Origin: Moringa oleifera
Lineage: Eukaryota > Streptophyta > Magnoliopsida > Brassicales > Moringaceae
Reading direction: 5' to 3'
Assembly: GCA_021397835.1 (NCBI GenBank)
Contig: JAJFZO010000094.1
Location: 4,626,001-4,690,000, forward strand
DNA length: 64,000 bases
A model generated the notes under the pieces. That model was not told where the DNA came from. It saw nothing but the letters and a program-made list of their open reading frames with translations, and did no database searches. Positions within the stretch are counted from its first letter, which is position 1, and every line of letters begins with the position of its first letter. A program made the position numbers and the translations under genes. Positions 11,306 through 24,700 of this stretch are shown piece by piece.

Positions 11306-14300
11306 ACTCCTTCACGTAACTCTCATTCAGTCTTTCTGCCAAGGACAGTTATTAGAATCAATAACCCTTGGGTTTATTTAGGGATGGCTATAATATTATC
11401 AGCATCATGCATGCTTTGTAAATTACCTAATGGATTTGGCTCACTACCTTTTCCATCTTTGATGCTTCTCTTTTTTCTTGGTTTTATAGAGTGATCCAAA
11501 CTTACCCCCGTAACAATACACAATTCATTACTCAGAAGTCACTTTCGTATTTATCACATATTATATATTTATATGTGTACGATGCATTAAATATAATTTT
11601 TTTTAATCTATTCAACTTAAAAAGAGTTCGTCTTTAATTAATAGTTTTTTTACTAAAATAATGAGTTAAAAAGTATCAATAAAACAATTTGGCATACACA
11701 ACCACCAAACTATTTTGATGACAAAAAATTAAAAAATTACAAAAAAAATTGCTCATAAATCCACTTCACAAGGTTAAAATTATTAAAATAAATATGAATC
11801 ATATTATAATAAAATATCTTAAATAAGCTTCGAATGTACTTTAATTTCTCATATCATTATCGTATCAAAATTTTTATTGATTTGATTGTCAAAAATCAAT
11901 TCTTTTAATTTTTTCTTATAATTTGATCTCTTATCATAAATCATTCATACACTAGTTTCCTTCTATTTTAAACCAATAAAATTAACTAGTTTTTGAAGCA
12001 TGAGTCGATTTTTTTTATTGCAAAAAGGTCAATTCATTTAGCACATATTCGATGAAGATATTATTGATTGCATTATCAACCGAGCATCATAAATCAATGA
12101 TTTCATGATTATTCTTCTTCTCCTCTCAAAAACTCAACAAATTCATATCAAAAAACCAACAATTATAATAAGCTAACTCATACATAACATCAAGTACTAC
12201 ATGAAATTGGTTAATTTGGATTACCTAAAGATATTAGTTTAGATCAATGTTGCATTAATTATCAAATAAGATACACCCATCACACATTCAAAACGTGCCT
12301 CATATTTGAAGAACTTTTGCCTAAATTAAATACACAGGAGAATAATTAAAGTGTAATGATCTTGGATTGACTTTTCCTATGCTTCAAGGGCCAAGAGAAT
12401 GTCAACAACCTTTTTTCACAAGAGATAAGCTCTAAGATTTATCTCTGTCATCTCAACCTTATTTGATAAATATATTAGTAAGAAAGGAAGCCACTGTCAC
12501 ATATATATTCATCCATCTTTAACCTCAACTTAATCCATCGCTTGACACCTAAGATTTTGATACATTTCATTTTAACCAAAGAATATATTTGATGTTGTGT
12601 TTCATACATATGTATATGTAGGATGTGCATGTGTGGGAGATCCGAATTAATTATTAGTTAAACTAGCTTTCTATTAGTAAGAAATTAATGAACAAAATGA
12701 GCATAAGCACCTCTAATCTTTCTATTTTCTCAGTAATCTTTTTATGTTGTAAAGAATAGGGCAATTAAGGCTTGCCATTCAAGTTGCAAAGTTCAGAAGG
12801 AAAACTCCAAGATCCTTGTGTTATAGCGAATTATTGCAAGTCAAATTAATACCAGCAAGTTAATTATAACTTCATGACCAAAATGATGAGCATGAAAAGA
12901 GGGAGAGATATGTATACATCGATCCAGGCGTGCAAATTCTCAATTTCTTCGCTTATATATAACTTCCATTTAGAAGTAGTGGAAGTACATGCAGAAACAA
13001 AGATGGTTGCATTAATGCTTAGCTATAATGGATTAAATGAATTAATACTGTTTTATGTTTAATTGGTTTCTTTTTTCAGATTAGCTAGTGAGTTTGATGA
13101 CTCTTTCTGTGTTAGGTTAGGAGAGTATACAATCAAAGAGTACCTAACCTTCCTGCTGGCTCAAGCTAATAAAGCTTTTTATTGACAAACAATTCATAGA
13201 AAATGATCCCATTTTTGTAAGTCCGTGTAAAATGTATGCTGAAAAAATCAAAAGAAAAAATAGAGAAAATATTAAGACCATAATAAATGCTTTAGATTCA
13301 TAAACGAAAACAAATTAATGATAACAGTAGAAAAAAATTGTATAACACAATCGACTCTCCATGTCTATAAATAGGCAAATTTATGTATAGATTTTATATT
13401 TCTTACTACTAATTTGTTTACTATTTTATAATTTTTATTAATAATTCAAAAAATTTCATATTACTAGAAATCTTCCATTTTTTTTCAACATCTTTAAGAA
13501 AATTTACAGCTTATCATATATTAATTATAAACTAATTAATCAACTAATTTAATTTTCACAAATTTCCTTCAATATTAATGTATCAAATGGAGACATTTTA
13601 GGTGGTTAATTACATTAATTACCATCCAGGCCGTATACACATGGACATGCATGAATGTGTACAAAAACTAGGGAAATTGCAAGACATGAACATTAGTAGA
13701 AATAGAGGTTTATAGCTCAATCAGGAAGTTTAATTATGTCTAGTGCATTGGCAGTGCAGTGCAAGTTAATTAAGGTTGCAGTATTTACAGTCATTATCTC
13801 TCTAGCTATAGGCATCTCCACCAGTGCCATTAAATTACCATCACTTAAGCCACTAAACATCCATGCAAGATCACCGCCCTGATCACCACCATGGTCAACT
13901 GCCACAGCCTCCACTGCTTCCACGTCTATGGCCGGCAACACCATCCTGATTACATACCAATCTGTTTAGTTGCATTAGGGTATCTATATATCTAGAAGAT
14001 TAACAGTAGAAATTTCTTTTGATAGTAAGACATACCTCAAAAAAAGCATATATATAGGTAGAAAACATCTGCCAATTACAGACACATTGACTAATGAGAT
14101 CAGACAGGAAATTAAGTTCTGAGCACCAATTGCAGCCTTTAATTTGTCTTTAATCCAAGAAGCTTGAAAGCTATTAGTAGTTGGTGTGAACCAGAGCTAG
14201 ATGTAATTCCGGCAGGCAGCCAAGGTACTTACCATGTTGAAGACCGGCCAATGCTCTCTTTGCTGCACAAAATATTCAATCATGTTGTTTTGACATTAAG

Positions 14301-14519
14301 AAAACAATACCAGGTAGCCTGCAGTGCACATCAGATATATGAATCGGAAAAAGAATGTCAATGGCAAAACATTAGAACTTTTCTAGTAAGCATCAAAAAT
14401 TTTAAAGGTTTTGACACTGCCTTTGAATGTGATTAATTATCTATCTGCACTTGGCATGCAGTTGCCCTAGTAAACACCCCGATGTACTCCCTACTCCCTA
14501 GTGATCCTTACAGAAGAGA

Positions 14520-14555
<36 letters not shown>

Positions 14556-14735
14556 CCTCTCTCACACACACACACATATGGGCATGCAATTCATGAAAGC
14601 CTAAATGATTGATCCTTCGCTTAATCATTAGATATAGCTCTTGCAAAACCAGTGTCACTCAGTTCTCTGAAAGTTGTAAAGTAAACCCCATAACACTACA
14701 AGGTATGTACGTACTCTGCCACGCCGAGCCTCAAA
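11306..14735. other. Region between the two MIR477 hairpins
   Basis: AT-rich DNA without a supportable protein gene. The longest frame (minus, 13944-13717, 75 codons) has no recognisable domain. If both hairpins come from one primary transcript, this would be its body, but no promoter or splice evidence decides that. Confidence 0.5.
14523..14577. repeat. Compound (CT)n-(CA)n microsatellite
   Basis: Uninterrupted CT units at 14523-14552, a short CCCCCTCTCT break, then CA units to about 14577. It lies about 160 bases from the second MIR477-like hairpin, on its 3' side in minus sense. Confidence 0.9.
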
Positions 14736-14842
14736 GAGGAAGCCTTCAATGTCCCTCAAAGACTCCCAACATTCCTGCACTCAAACTCGATGTTAATTAG
14801 TGGAAATATTGGAAGCCTTTGAGGGAAGTTGGAGAACTTCTC
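14736..14842 (-). ncRNA. MIR477: MIR477-family microRNA precursor, copy B
   Basis: On the minus strand the mature-like segment (14829-14809) carries the miR477 core CCCTCAAAGGCTTCC. The opposite arm (14770-14750) carries GGGAGTCTTTGAGGG. CCCTCAAAG pairs perfectly with CTTTGAGGG, and the next nine positions pair with only G-T wobbles, giving an almost unbroken duplex around a loop of about 38 bases. This is stronger than copy A. The mature region is nearly identical to copy A, while loops and flanks differ, as expected for paralogous microRNA genes. Confidence 0.82.
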
Positions 14843-17245
14843 CTACACGCTCCATCTGATCACTCAGAGCCCTACCAATTCACAAGCCTACATCAGGTTT
14901 ATAAAGAGGACATTACAGTACTCTATAGATCTGGTCGAATCTCACGTTTGATGTTGCCTTCGTCAATTTCCAACAGTACCCTTAATTATTCTCGTTGTTC
15001 TTTTGAAGATGGGTTTGCAATTTTTCCCATTATTCGAGGATCTTGATCTGGACAAGTGGACTTTTGAGCTAACCCACAGAAAACTACAGGAAGATCACAT
15101 GATTTAGTGCTGAACATATGCTGGTTTTGTTCATTTTCTGGTTTTGTTTGCCATTGTACTGATAGCTATGGTGCATCTGCATGGCTTCTATAGCCGAAAT
15201 CTGTTGGCGAATAAAGTATGGAGAGATTAATGGACTAATCCTAACTTCAAGAGTCAAGAGAATGTGCATTATTTTTTGGGAGAGGAATTTCAACTTTTGC
15301 TTGATACTAAACTCATTTTTAATGTTATATAACCTACAAGCAAGTCAAGGCCCCACTAACAACTAGCTAGCAACGCTATTCATCTATTTATGCATCATGG
15401 CCTCTGTAGTCTAGCTTGCGAATCCATGGGAAAATAAGGGCTGGTTTCATACTTAGTGAAGAATAAACGCCGTGAATTAAGCCATGGATGAATGCCCAGT
15501 GTTGCCATTTGGAATATAGGGCCAATATGAAGTCTTATCTTGGTAAATCAAGAAGAACGAGAAGGTAAAACAAGTAGAAAATGAAGATATGACGTTGATA
15601 AAGTTCCCATATATGTAAAACTTGCTTACATGCATGGATACAATTTATAGTTTTTTTTTTTTGGGTCCTTCATGTGGATTGCTAGATTAGTTGTGGATCA
15701 AACCCTAATACCTCTCGCCTGTTAAGAGGCCGAAGGTGACCACTGGTCCAAGAGCCTTGCTATGCTACACAAAATATTGGGAACTTTTATCTGATTGTGC
15801 AAAATCCCGCTGGGCGAGCGGTCACAGAAAGGCAAGTTTCACATCAAGCACGCCCTTAAGTCCAGAAAAGAAATCCAACTCGCATCTTCAGATCAAATAT
15901 TCTCAGGAATATTTTGTCCATTAAATCTTACCCCAATCCTAATCTTTTTATCTGTATGCCTGTGAGGGCATGAAAGACAGCAACTGCAATGCATGCATTG
16001 TTTTTTTTTTTTTTTTTTCTCTTTTGGCGAACATACATTCATCGGAGAACCAGAAACACAAATACAAGAGGGCCATGCCCCAATTTCACTACAGAAGAAA
16101 AAGGATGAAAGAGAACAGCAGCCAGCATGGCCCCCACCAGAATATTTCCATACAAAAGATGGGAAACAAGAAACAGAATAAGACAAAGCACCCATCTGTT
16201 AATCTGCAGTGAAGAAAAACCAACTTCAAAAGCATCGACATGGGATGAAGCAAGCCTTGTTTTTAGGTTCCAAAATCCCCCACCCGGGAATTATTAAGTA
16301 TTACAATGGTTTTCCTTATTTTTTGAGCCAGAAGATCCTAAGTAACAATACAAGTGCTTCTCAATAAAGCTCCTCTTCGGCACATGTGATGACCATATTG
16401 CCATTGATTATAGAGAAAAACAGAAGTGAAGAGAAAAAAATAAAAGGATGGAATCAGATATACCAAAATATATTGCCATGAAAAAGGTAATTCTGATAAA
16501 TTTACACATTTTCTTGAGATAAGTTTGACTGCATGGCAAACCAAGGTTGAGAAACTTCAACACACACATCTTTTTGGATTTCTGAGTGTCATGTATTCCT
16601 GAATATCCCAATAGATTTTGTGGGTTCTTGTGCTCATGCTTACCCATTGCACTGATCCAAGTATTGCTATACTTCCAGTCATTTTAGTTTTTATATCCCG
16701 ATTAAGTCAATGCTCAGACTTCTCAAAATGCTGTACTTGACCAGGATGGAACAATTTCAGTTACCGATCTTTAATTTGTTCAGCCATCCTACAGGAAAAA
16801 ACATCCATTAACTAATTAACAAAATAATTTCCAAAAGAAAGTCTATTTTCAGGCAAACTACATGGATCACATGCTATGAATCATTCTGAGATCAGAAATG
16901 AGCTCAATTATCTCAAATGAGAAGCAAAGCAGACCATAAGTGAATCATTTAGTTATGGATGAAAATATAATTACATAAGCAATGCGGACCATAATCAAAA
17001 CGAGGGAAATGCTGGGATCCTAATCCCAGCAAAATAATGCTCATATAAAATTTGACTCATTGTTGCCATGAAATTTTGATTTGGGGTTTAGTCAGCAGAA
17101 CGTCATTTGAAAAGACTTTCATTCAAATCATAATTTAAAAACTGGTACTAAGTTTTTTTTCTTCAAGCTGATTTAACAAAACCATGACTTGAATTTACCA
17201 ACCTGTGAATACTTGGCAATATGGATAAAGAATAACCAAGCACCA
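14843..17245. other. Spacer and 3' region of ELP5
   Basis: No protein gene could be supported. The right part (roughly 16.3-17.2 kb) is likely the 3' untranslated region of ELP5, read on the minus strand. Poly-T runs lie at about 15651-15661 and 16000-16019. A GC-richer patch at 15700-15880 has no frame or fold that I can name. Confidence 0.5.
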
Positions 17246-20200
17246 TCATATATCGAGATCATCATCAGGGTCTTCATCTGAATCTGGCATCTCATCATCT
17301 GAATCACGAAAATATATAATCTTGCCCTTGCCAGAATCCTCATTGGTTTGCAATTTTTCAGACAAAACAGGTTTTGCCTCATTGAGGCTCTCTGTGAGAG
17401 ATCTTCGTCCATCATAGATTTGAATTGGTTTACCGTTTCCTGGAACAAACAAAAATCCACAAAAACAGGGGAATCCTGCATGAACAAAAGGAAACAAAAC
17501 AACAACCAGCTCTTTAACCATTCATGTGACGATACCTTGGTGCTCAAAAGGAAGTACAACCTTTGCCCTATCAGTTTGCTCTTTCTTTGAGAGCTGGAGA
17601 CTGAACTGGACCTGTGCAAAAGAAGCATCATTCCATGACAAAGAACTGATTAGAAGTACTGCATGTTGTTATCTAATTTCCTGTGTATATACACCCGCAT
17701 GTTTTACTAGTACAAGTGTGTGGCAGAACCAGGAGAGTTTCACTTAAAGCACGAGAAATGACATTGTCCCAAGGTATTATAATTGGTATGCAAATTATTG
17801 TGTGCAGGAATACAAGCCTCCATGTGTCTGTCAGAAAGAGGCAAAGAGAAGAGAGAAAGCATCACAAACATGAATGAAGGAAAAGTAGGCTAACTGACCT
17901 TTGGCAAGAGGCTTTGACTAATTATTCCACCTTCAGAAGAAACAGATGAAAATTTGATCCCTGATTGGTCGACATGAAATTCTTCAAGCTAAATATACAG
18001 TTTAAATATAATACATCAGTCAGCTAAGGCTTCTATAGAGGTAGAGCAAGAGCAAGAAGGAGAGAGAGAAAGAGAGAACCATCACTCTAACACGTCCATT
18101 TCTGCGCTTGAAGCGGACATGGAACTTTCCGTTCCCAAAATCCCGATGAAGCAAAGAGACATTTTTGAAATCCCCTGCCTGTCCATTGAGAGGCTGACTT
18201 AATGGTTCTAAACTGGCCACCATAGAGGACATATATTCAAGAGCAGCTATGACCCTCGCTTCATGAAGGTCCCCATTTAACAACCAAAAGATACTGGAGA
18301 TTTGTTCTGCAACCATAGAAGAATGAAAAAAGCTAGAGCATCAAGCAGTTAGCTTAGGTATAAAGTAACCAGCAAAGACCAAGAGGTCTAAGAAAAAGAA
18401 GCATCAAATATTTGACGTCCAAATACTTAAAGTGGTAAATTCTACTGTTTTTGGATCAAAAAAGTAGAGGTAGTTAAAAATATTCATCTTTGAAGAGGAA
18501 AAAGAGCAAATATTTAACATGAATGTCATAAAAACAATCTTCCCTTCTTTTTGATAAATACAGATAAAGGAGAAGAGAAATTGAAACAACAAACATCAAC
18601 GCTATTTTCTTATACATAAAATTCAGAGCAAGAAAAAAGGAAAATCTAGGCAAATCTCATGGGACTATTGAGGGGCAAGAAGTTTAAGGGGGTAAAAGAA
18701 GATGGAATAGAACATGGATATACCATTACTGCGAAGGCTGCCAAGAAGGCCTGCAACTGATGAAATAGATGTGTGTCTCAACATTTCATTTACCTGGTTA
18801 AAGTTGTAAAGAATCCATTATAAACAGAGTAAACCAGCAAGAAGAAACTGGAGATAGAAATTCCCCAAGTATGTGGCAGAAAGAACCAAATAAAACCACA
18901 ATATAACTTCAATATACAAGAACCAAGCATCACAGTGTTCTGCCATAGTTCAACATTCTTCTTTCACAGAAATGTCAAGTTTATTCAACTTCATAAGTTG
19001 CAGGAAAGGTTAAGGTTTCACCAAAAACCCAATTCTAATCAAGAAACTGTGCATCCACTGGCAGTGCAAATCTCCCAAGTATCTACAGATATTTCAAGTT
19101 TTCCATTGCAAAGTTTTGCAGTATATTTAAGGCTAAACAGCCATAGCTGAAATGGTATACTTTCTACGGTTTCCTTTTTCAACTAAAACATGGTGGACTT
19201 CACCATGTAATCTTCAAGTTATAAATGAACACTAAAATAATAAAACTATGTAGCTCAAAATTTTTAAAATAAGAAGATTAGATAGTGTGTAAGCACTCAA
19301 CTCAGTTTTATAAAAGTAAATTAAAAAATTATTCAAGTACAAATTCCATAATAACAGCAGGATTTACCATTAAAAATAAAATCATATCACATCTACTCAT
19401 TAAGATAATGAAATAGATCCAACACAACATAAGATATAACCACATAGGATATTGAAACTTTCAAACACAAGAGAATTAAATGTACAAAGCCATATAAAAA
19501 CCGTTAAAAAGGTAAAAAAGTTACACATGGTTTTGAAAAAAGTAATTTCTTATCGAGAATCAATATGGTTTGTACAGAGACAATGTCTCAAGAAGTGCAT
19601 TGGTAACTTAATGTCATCTCAAAATGGTACCAACATCATTCCATATCCTAAATTCCCTTTTACTGCAGTAAGTTTTGCCTTCACAAGAAAATGAATCACG
19701 TATCAATGCCTTCGGGAGATTAATCCATGAATATTAATGAAGCAAATTGTCACAGCTTCCATAACCCATGTGAGCATGCCCTGGTTGTCTAAACAGAGAC
19801 AAAATAGTACTAAATAAGTACATTTTGACAGCATATCTGACATGGGCCACAATGTTCTATATTGCTTGTATATCAAATACAAGAACAAGAACAGCAACCA
19901 AATTCCAGCCATTTCAGCATGTGATTCTAGTGAAGTAAAAGAACACCCTAGCAGGCCCACAAATCACAGTTTTGAGTTAGGATATCAGAGATGATAATCC
20001 CTTTTCTTCTGTCTGTCGCTATGCCTATCACTCAAAGTATTTTGTTCTTATTCTGTAGTTACATATGAGGAAGTTTCCTCGCACCAACTTAAGATGAGGT
20101 AGAATCCTCACAGAAAGCATATATACCAAAACAAAACTTCTTGCACTTGGACCATGTTTGCCATTGAAGCATTACACTGAAAGAGCATATAATTCCCACA

Positions 20201-21621
20201 GACATTCATGTTCCAAGCAAACTGGCATAGAATTTTAAATATTCACATGACAGTCAAGGTATATAACTCACTGGACCACACAAGTTGCTGATTAAAACTT
20301 TCACTGGCTCCTAGTTGAATAACTTTTAGCATGAAAGTAATCATCGTTCTCGCTTAATGAGCATGATTTATGGGATGTAGAATTACCGAATCTATGGCAA
20401 CAGAGAAATGGCCTTTTCCTTTTCCTACCAATCCTGCAAACAAAGATCCTTTGACAACTTACAAGGCGACAATAGAAAGGTTTCTAAGAGAGAGAGAGAA
20501 AAAAAAAAAAAGAGAGAGAGAGAGAGAAAGAGAGAGAGAGGCTTATTGTAGAGCTGTACTCCATTTTTGTTTCCGTATTAACATTTGAAAACCAACCTTA
20601 ACATCCCCAGAAAATACAGAAATTACCTCTTCCCAGTTCAATAATTGAAGAGTACAGCTTATCCATATTTCTGATGTCCTTATAAATACTAGCTGTAGTT
20701 GAAGGTTCATAGGAAACCTCTGTGATATTTCCCCCCTCCACTAAGCGGTCCTTCCAACCCAGTGGGTCCATATAACAGTCCAAAATATGAATCCTGCAAA
20801 AGGAATAGCTTTAATGGGCCCCTACATATATTAAGGAACCAAGCTATGGCACCACCACTGAAAACTCATCCAATAGATTTTGCAGATACACAGAGTAAGA
20901 CGATCTCAAGCTTCAATCAGACAGGAAGGAAATGGAAGAAACACACCATCTCCTTCTCCAGATATAACAGTACAAATAAGATACTTAGATTTCTATACGG
21001 CAAGTCCTTTTAAAGAATAAATCACCCTTTCTTACATACAACTATTTAGTGATAGAAAGCATCTGATAAATTTTTTTTTCATAAAAAATCTCCAGTAAGC
21101 AATCAATTTATCTTTTTTTCCTGCTTCTCCTATCCTTCCTTCACCTTCTTAGCAGCTAAACAGCGTAAAACTATAGTAAATAGATAAGCATTTTGTAGAT
21201 TTATATATCACAAACCTAAGAAGTAAAAAGTCTTCACCATTTAGTAGCTGAACCAGCATCAATTCCTTTTCTCTTCAAACAATCCACATAGAACGACGGA
21301 CTCCGGGAAAACGCAATAAGCACAAGGCCTCTGCAACAAAATTGCAGCATTGCTTAAAAGCAGAAACAAGTGAAATGACAAGCCTGCATAACTGATCAAC
21401 TAATTAAGTTCAAATTAAACCCGATTGACTGACACTTTGGAGAACGTGAACTACCGCGACTGTGATTTCCCCGCCAAAATGTAGGAGGAGAGTTGGTTGA
21501 GCACGTACGCGAAGACATCGGGCCCGAAGGGTGTAGCTATGGTGTCCTTGATTGTGAGAGCTGGCGCATGTTCTCCTTCCAAGCCTCCATCCCTAAGTGC
21601 TCTGCATATCGCTTCCGCCAT
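17246..21621 (-). CDS. ELP5: Elongator complex protein 5
   Basis: The nine exons in transcript order are 21621-21455, 21330-21238, 20793-20627, 20433-20387, 18793-18724, 18306-18080, 17988-17899, 17611-17536 and 17439-17246. Frame is kept throughout and the product is 376 residues. The protein matches plant ELP5 as I know it. The N-terminus is [20 protein letters not shown], followed by a RecA-like core ([38 protein letters not shown]). Next come [14 protein letters not shown] and an acidic tail, [22 protein letters not shown]5 with ELP4 and ELP6 forms the hexameric subcomplex of Elongator, which serves wobble-uridine tRNA modification and transcription-linked acetylation. The fourth exon is only 47 bases. 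Intron 4 is about 1.6 kb. A telo-box (AAACCCTA, plus 21667-21674) lies just upstream of the ATG, typical of housekeeping plant genes. Confidence 0.92.
20487..20540. repeat. (GA)n-A(n)-(GA)n simple repeat in an ELP5 intron
   Basis: GA units interrupted by a run of about 13 A and one AAAG break, in intron 3 of ELP5, about 55 bases upstream (in transcript sense) of the 47-base exon 4. On the transcript strand it is a pyrimidine (CT/T) tract before the acceptor. Confidence 0.85.
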
Positions 21622-21666
21622 TGTTGATCGTTGTAATGGGAACTTTGGGCTCTATCAGTGGAACAA

Positions 21667-21674
21667 AAACCCTA
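21667..21674 (+). promoter_or_regulatory. Telo-box in the ELP5 leader or promoter
   Basis: AAACCCTA, an element frequent near transcription starts of plant housekeeping genes, 46 bases upstream of the ELP5 ATG. Assigned by motif and position only. Confidence 0.4.
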
Positions 21675-21721
21675 GCTTTTCCAGATAGATTTGAGGGGTT
21701 TTACACCCACTCCTTTGATTC

Positions 21722-24700
21722 TCCCATATTATTACTAGACCCTAAAGTTTGAGTATTCACTTTATTTTCATAATTTATTATAGAAATAAATATATATAAT
21801 TTAATCATTAATTTTATCAAATTATTGTATATTAATATTTTCAAAAAATAATATGATTTAAATCAGTAAACAGTTTTGAATCCTCTTCTTTATCCTCCCT
21901 TCCAAAACTAATTTTTTATTTTTTAATAAAAAACAAAAATATAGATGAGAATAAAAAATCTTCCTTGAACAAAGAGGTTTCCAATCTTCATCTCATATAT
22001 TTTTTAAATGATTAAATAAAAAATTTATCTTTTCTCACATACCCCATTGGATGGCTAAATAAGAATTCTTCATTCTTTATATCTTCTATTGATTATATAA
22101 TAAGTTAAATGTCAATAAATTTATAAAATTTAACTAAAATTCAAATAAAATATAATATGAAATTTACATATAATATATAACAATATAATTTTTTGAGATT
22201 TAAAATACAAAATTTTTAATAAATTATTTATATTAGTTAATTTGTTGTGTTACACATTGTTTAAAATATTTTTGAATGCATTTTAAATTTATTATAAATA
22301 TATTATATTTTTCATTCATGAGCTTACCATGCCCACCTCATAGACATTTGTCTTAATATTAATTTAATTTTTTTATATAAGTTGTCACAACGTGTATCTT
22401 GCGCTATGATTTAAACACTTAAATAATTTCCTTTTCATTAATATCAAGATGCTACATAAAGAGTTATGTTGATACACACAAATTGTGTAAACTTACACGC
22501 ATTACATATATTAATATGAAATTTTAATTTGCTCAACTTATGAAAAAATGCATTTGATTCAAGACCTATGGACATTATACATTTACTAAGAGATGTATAT
22601 AAGCACATATATTGATTGAGTTTCGACCATTTTTAATTCCACTTCTTTACTCTCGATTCTAATTTATCTTGAAAACATATAGTGCGAAATTAATATCTTT
22701 GAAACACAAATCAATTTATATTTAATATTTTAAATTAAGTCAATCTCTTAATTTAAATAGTTTAAATCAATAAAACAAATTAAAGTGGAACAAGTGGCAA
22801 AACTATGTAGTATGTTTTGGAAAATTTTTTAATAAGATAATTATTTTTTATGAGTCGTTTTTGTTTTAATTGATCCAACCTGGTTTAATTTATTAAAAAA
22901 TTAATAACTTTTTAGATAAATATAAATATAATATAAAATAAAATAAAATAAATTTATTTTTAAAAATTTAAATTTTAATATATTCATTGAATCAATTATT
23001 TTAAAAATATTGTTATTTAATTAAAAATAAATATTGATTCTTACAATTATAATATTTTAATAATAAAAATATTCAAAATGATTCAGATAAATAATATACT
23101 TTATTTTAAATAAATTTAAATAATTTTTATTATATATAAAATCAATATTAAAAATTTTAATTTTTTTGTAGTGGCATATTATTATACATATATACAAAAT
23201 TTTAACTCAAAATTTATTGTAAGTTATTCAACTTGTATAACTTATTTTAAAAATGATAATATAGTTTCAATTAGATCAAATTAAAAATTTTTAAATCAAA
23301 ATTTATTGTATAAAATTTTAATTTGAATAATTTTTATGAAAAATTAATGAATTTTTTTAAATAAAATCAAATTAAAATAGATTATATATACAAGTAAGTT
23401 AATCAATATTACAATGTCTAAAATAAAAAATAGAGAATTCAGATTTTTTAAAAATATTTACTTTTTTATTTAAAAAATTAGATTTAACCTAACCCAATGA
23501 TAATCTTGAGATATATATATTAAGCTGAATTGGCCTTCAAAGAATCATTATATAATTTATTCATAACTTTTTTATTTTTTTATTTAATGAAAAAGAATAT
23601 ACCTTCAAAATTAAAAAGAAAGCACCAAATTTAGATATCCTTCCCACCTACTCTCTTCTCATAGGCTAATACTCCACCAACTGGATGTTTAATATACTCT
23701 TTAATTAAGTTTGTTTACTTAATCCAATCATGCAAACCCATTCATTTTCCTATTTTATTTTTTAAATTTAATTTTAAATTTTAAAAAATTAAAAAAAAAA
23801 TAGAAGATCTAGCACGAGGGAGACGATCTGTTGTAACTGATCTGACGATGTGTCATGGAAAAGTTATTTAAGCGTAAAGCAACTCACACGTGCGTAAAGC
23901 TGAAAAATTGTTATATTATTCTTCTCAATCATCGACCGCATAATTCCTCCAAAGTGGGACCAAATTTAATTTATTAATTCTGAGAACAGTAACGTCCGTT
24001 ACAAACTCACTCCCACCGCCCACTAACGCCGTCATCTTTCCGTCATCAACACGTGATTCCCGTACCTTCTTTTTCTTGAAGGAAAAAAAGGAAAGCTCTG
24101 TGTCTCTACGTTATTGCCTTTTTCACTTTCTCACGAGAACCACGATCCCAATCAACCTGTCCTTTTCTTTCTCGCATTTGTTTATTTTTTTCCCTTTCAA
24201 ATTGTAATATAAAAAATGAGTTATTTATTATTTATTTATTATTTTATATTATCTTTTTTTTATGATAATAATAATTTCGTTTTCTTGTTTGGTTGTCAAG
24301 AAAATGAAAGCAAATGACGTAGCCATCCTCATCTTATTTTCCGTCAGTCAAACTAAGAGAGCCTTTCAATAAAAGTAATAGCAATAAAAAGTTATGTTTT
24401 CCAAAGGAAGCACCAAATCACATTTAAAAGGTATTGAATGCTACACCTTATCATCTTTTATTTGATTAAAACAGTTTTTTTAATTCACCAACATAATGTA
24501 TTAATAAATAAATATTTAAAAAATTAAATTATATTTTTTTAATTTATAATAATTATCTATTGATTAGATCAATTATGTAGATAATTTTTTAATTTGATTA
24601 AAATTAAATTTTAATTAAAATAATTATTTTTAGTATCTTTTTATTATTAAAGTACTTAAAAAATGATTCAAATAAATTTTGTTATTAATTTTAAATTTAT

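Noticed and set aside
13717..13944. 75-codon minus-strand open frame between the MIR477 hairpins
   Set aside because: No recognisable domain, no linked exons and no conserved pattern. It could be a random frame in a primary microRNA transcript.
15893..16212. Overlapping frames on both strands near 16 kb
   Set aside because: Dominated by a poly-T/poly-A run that encodes Phe or Lys strings, with no support for translation.
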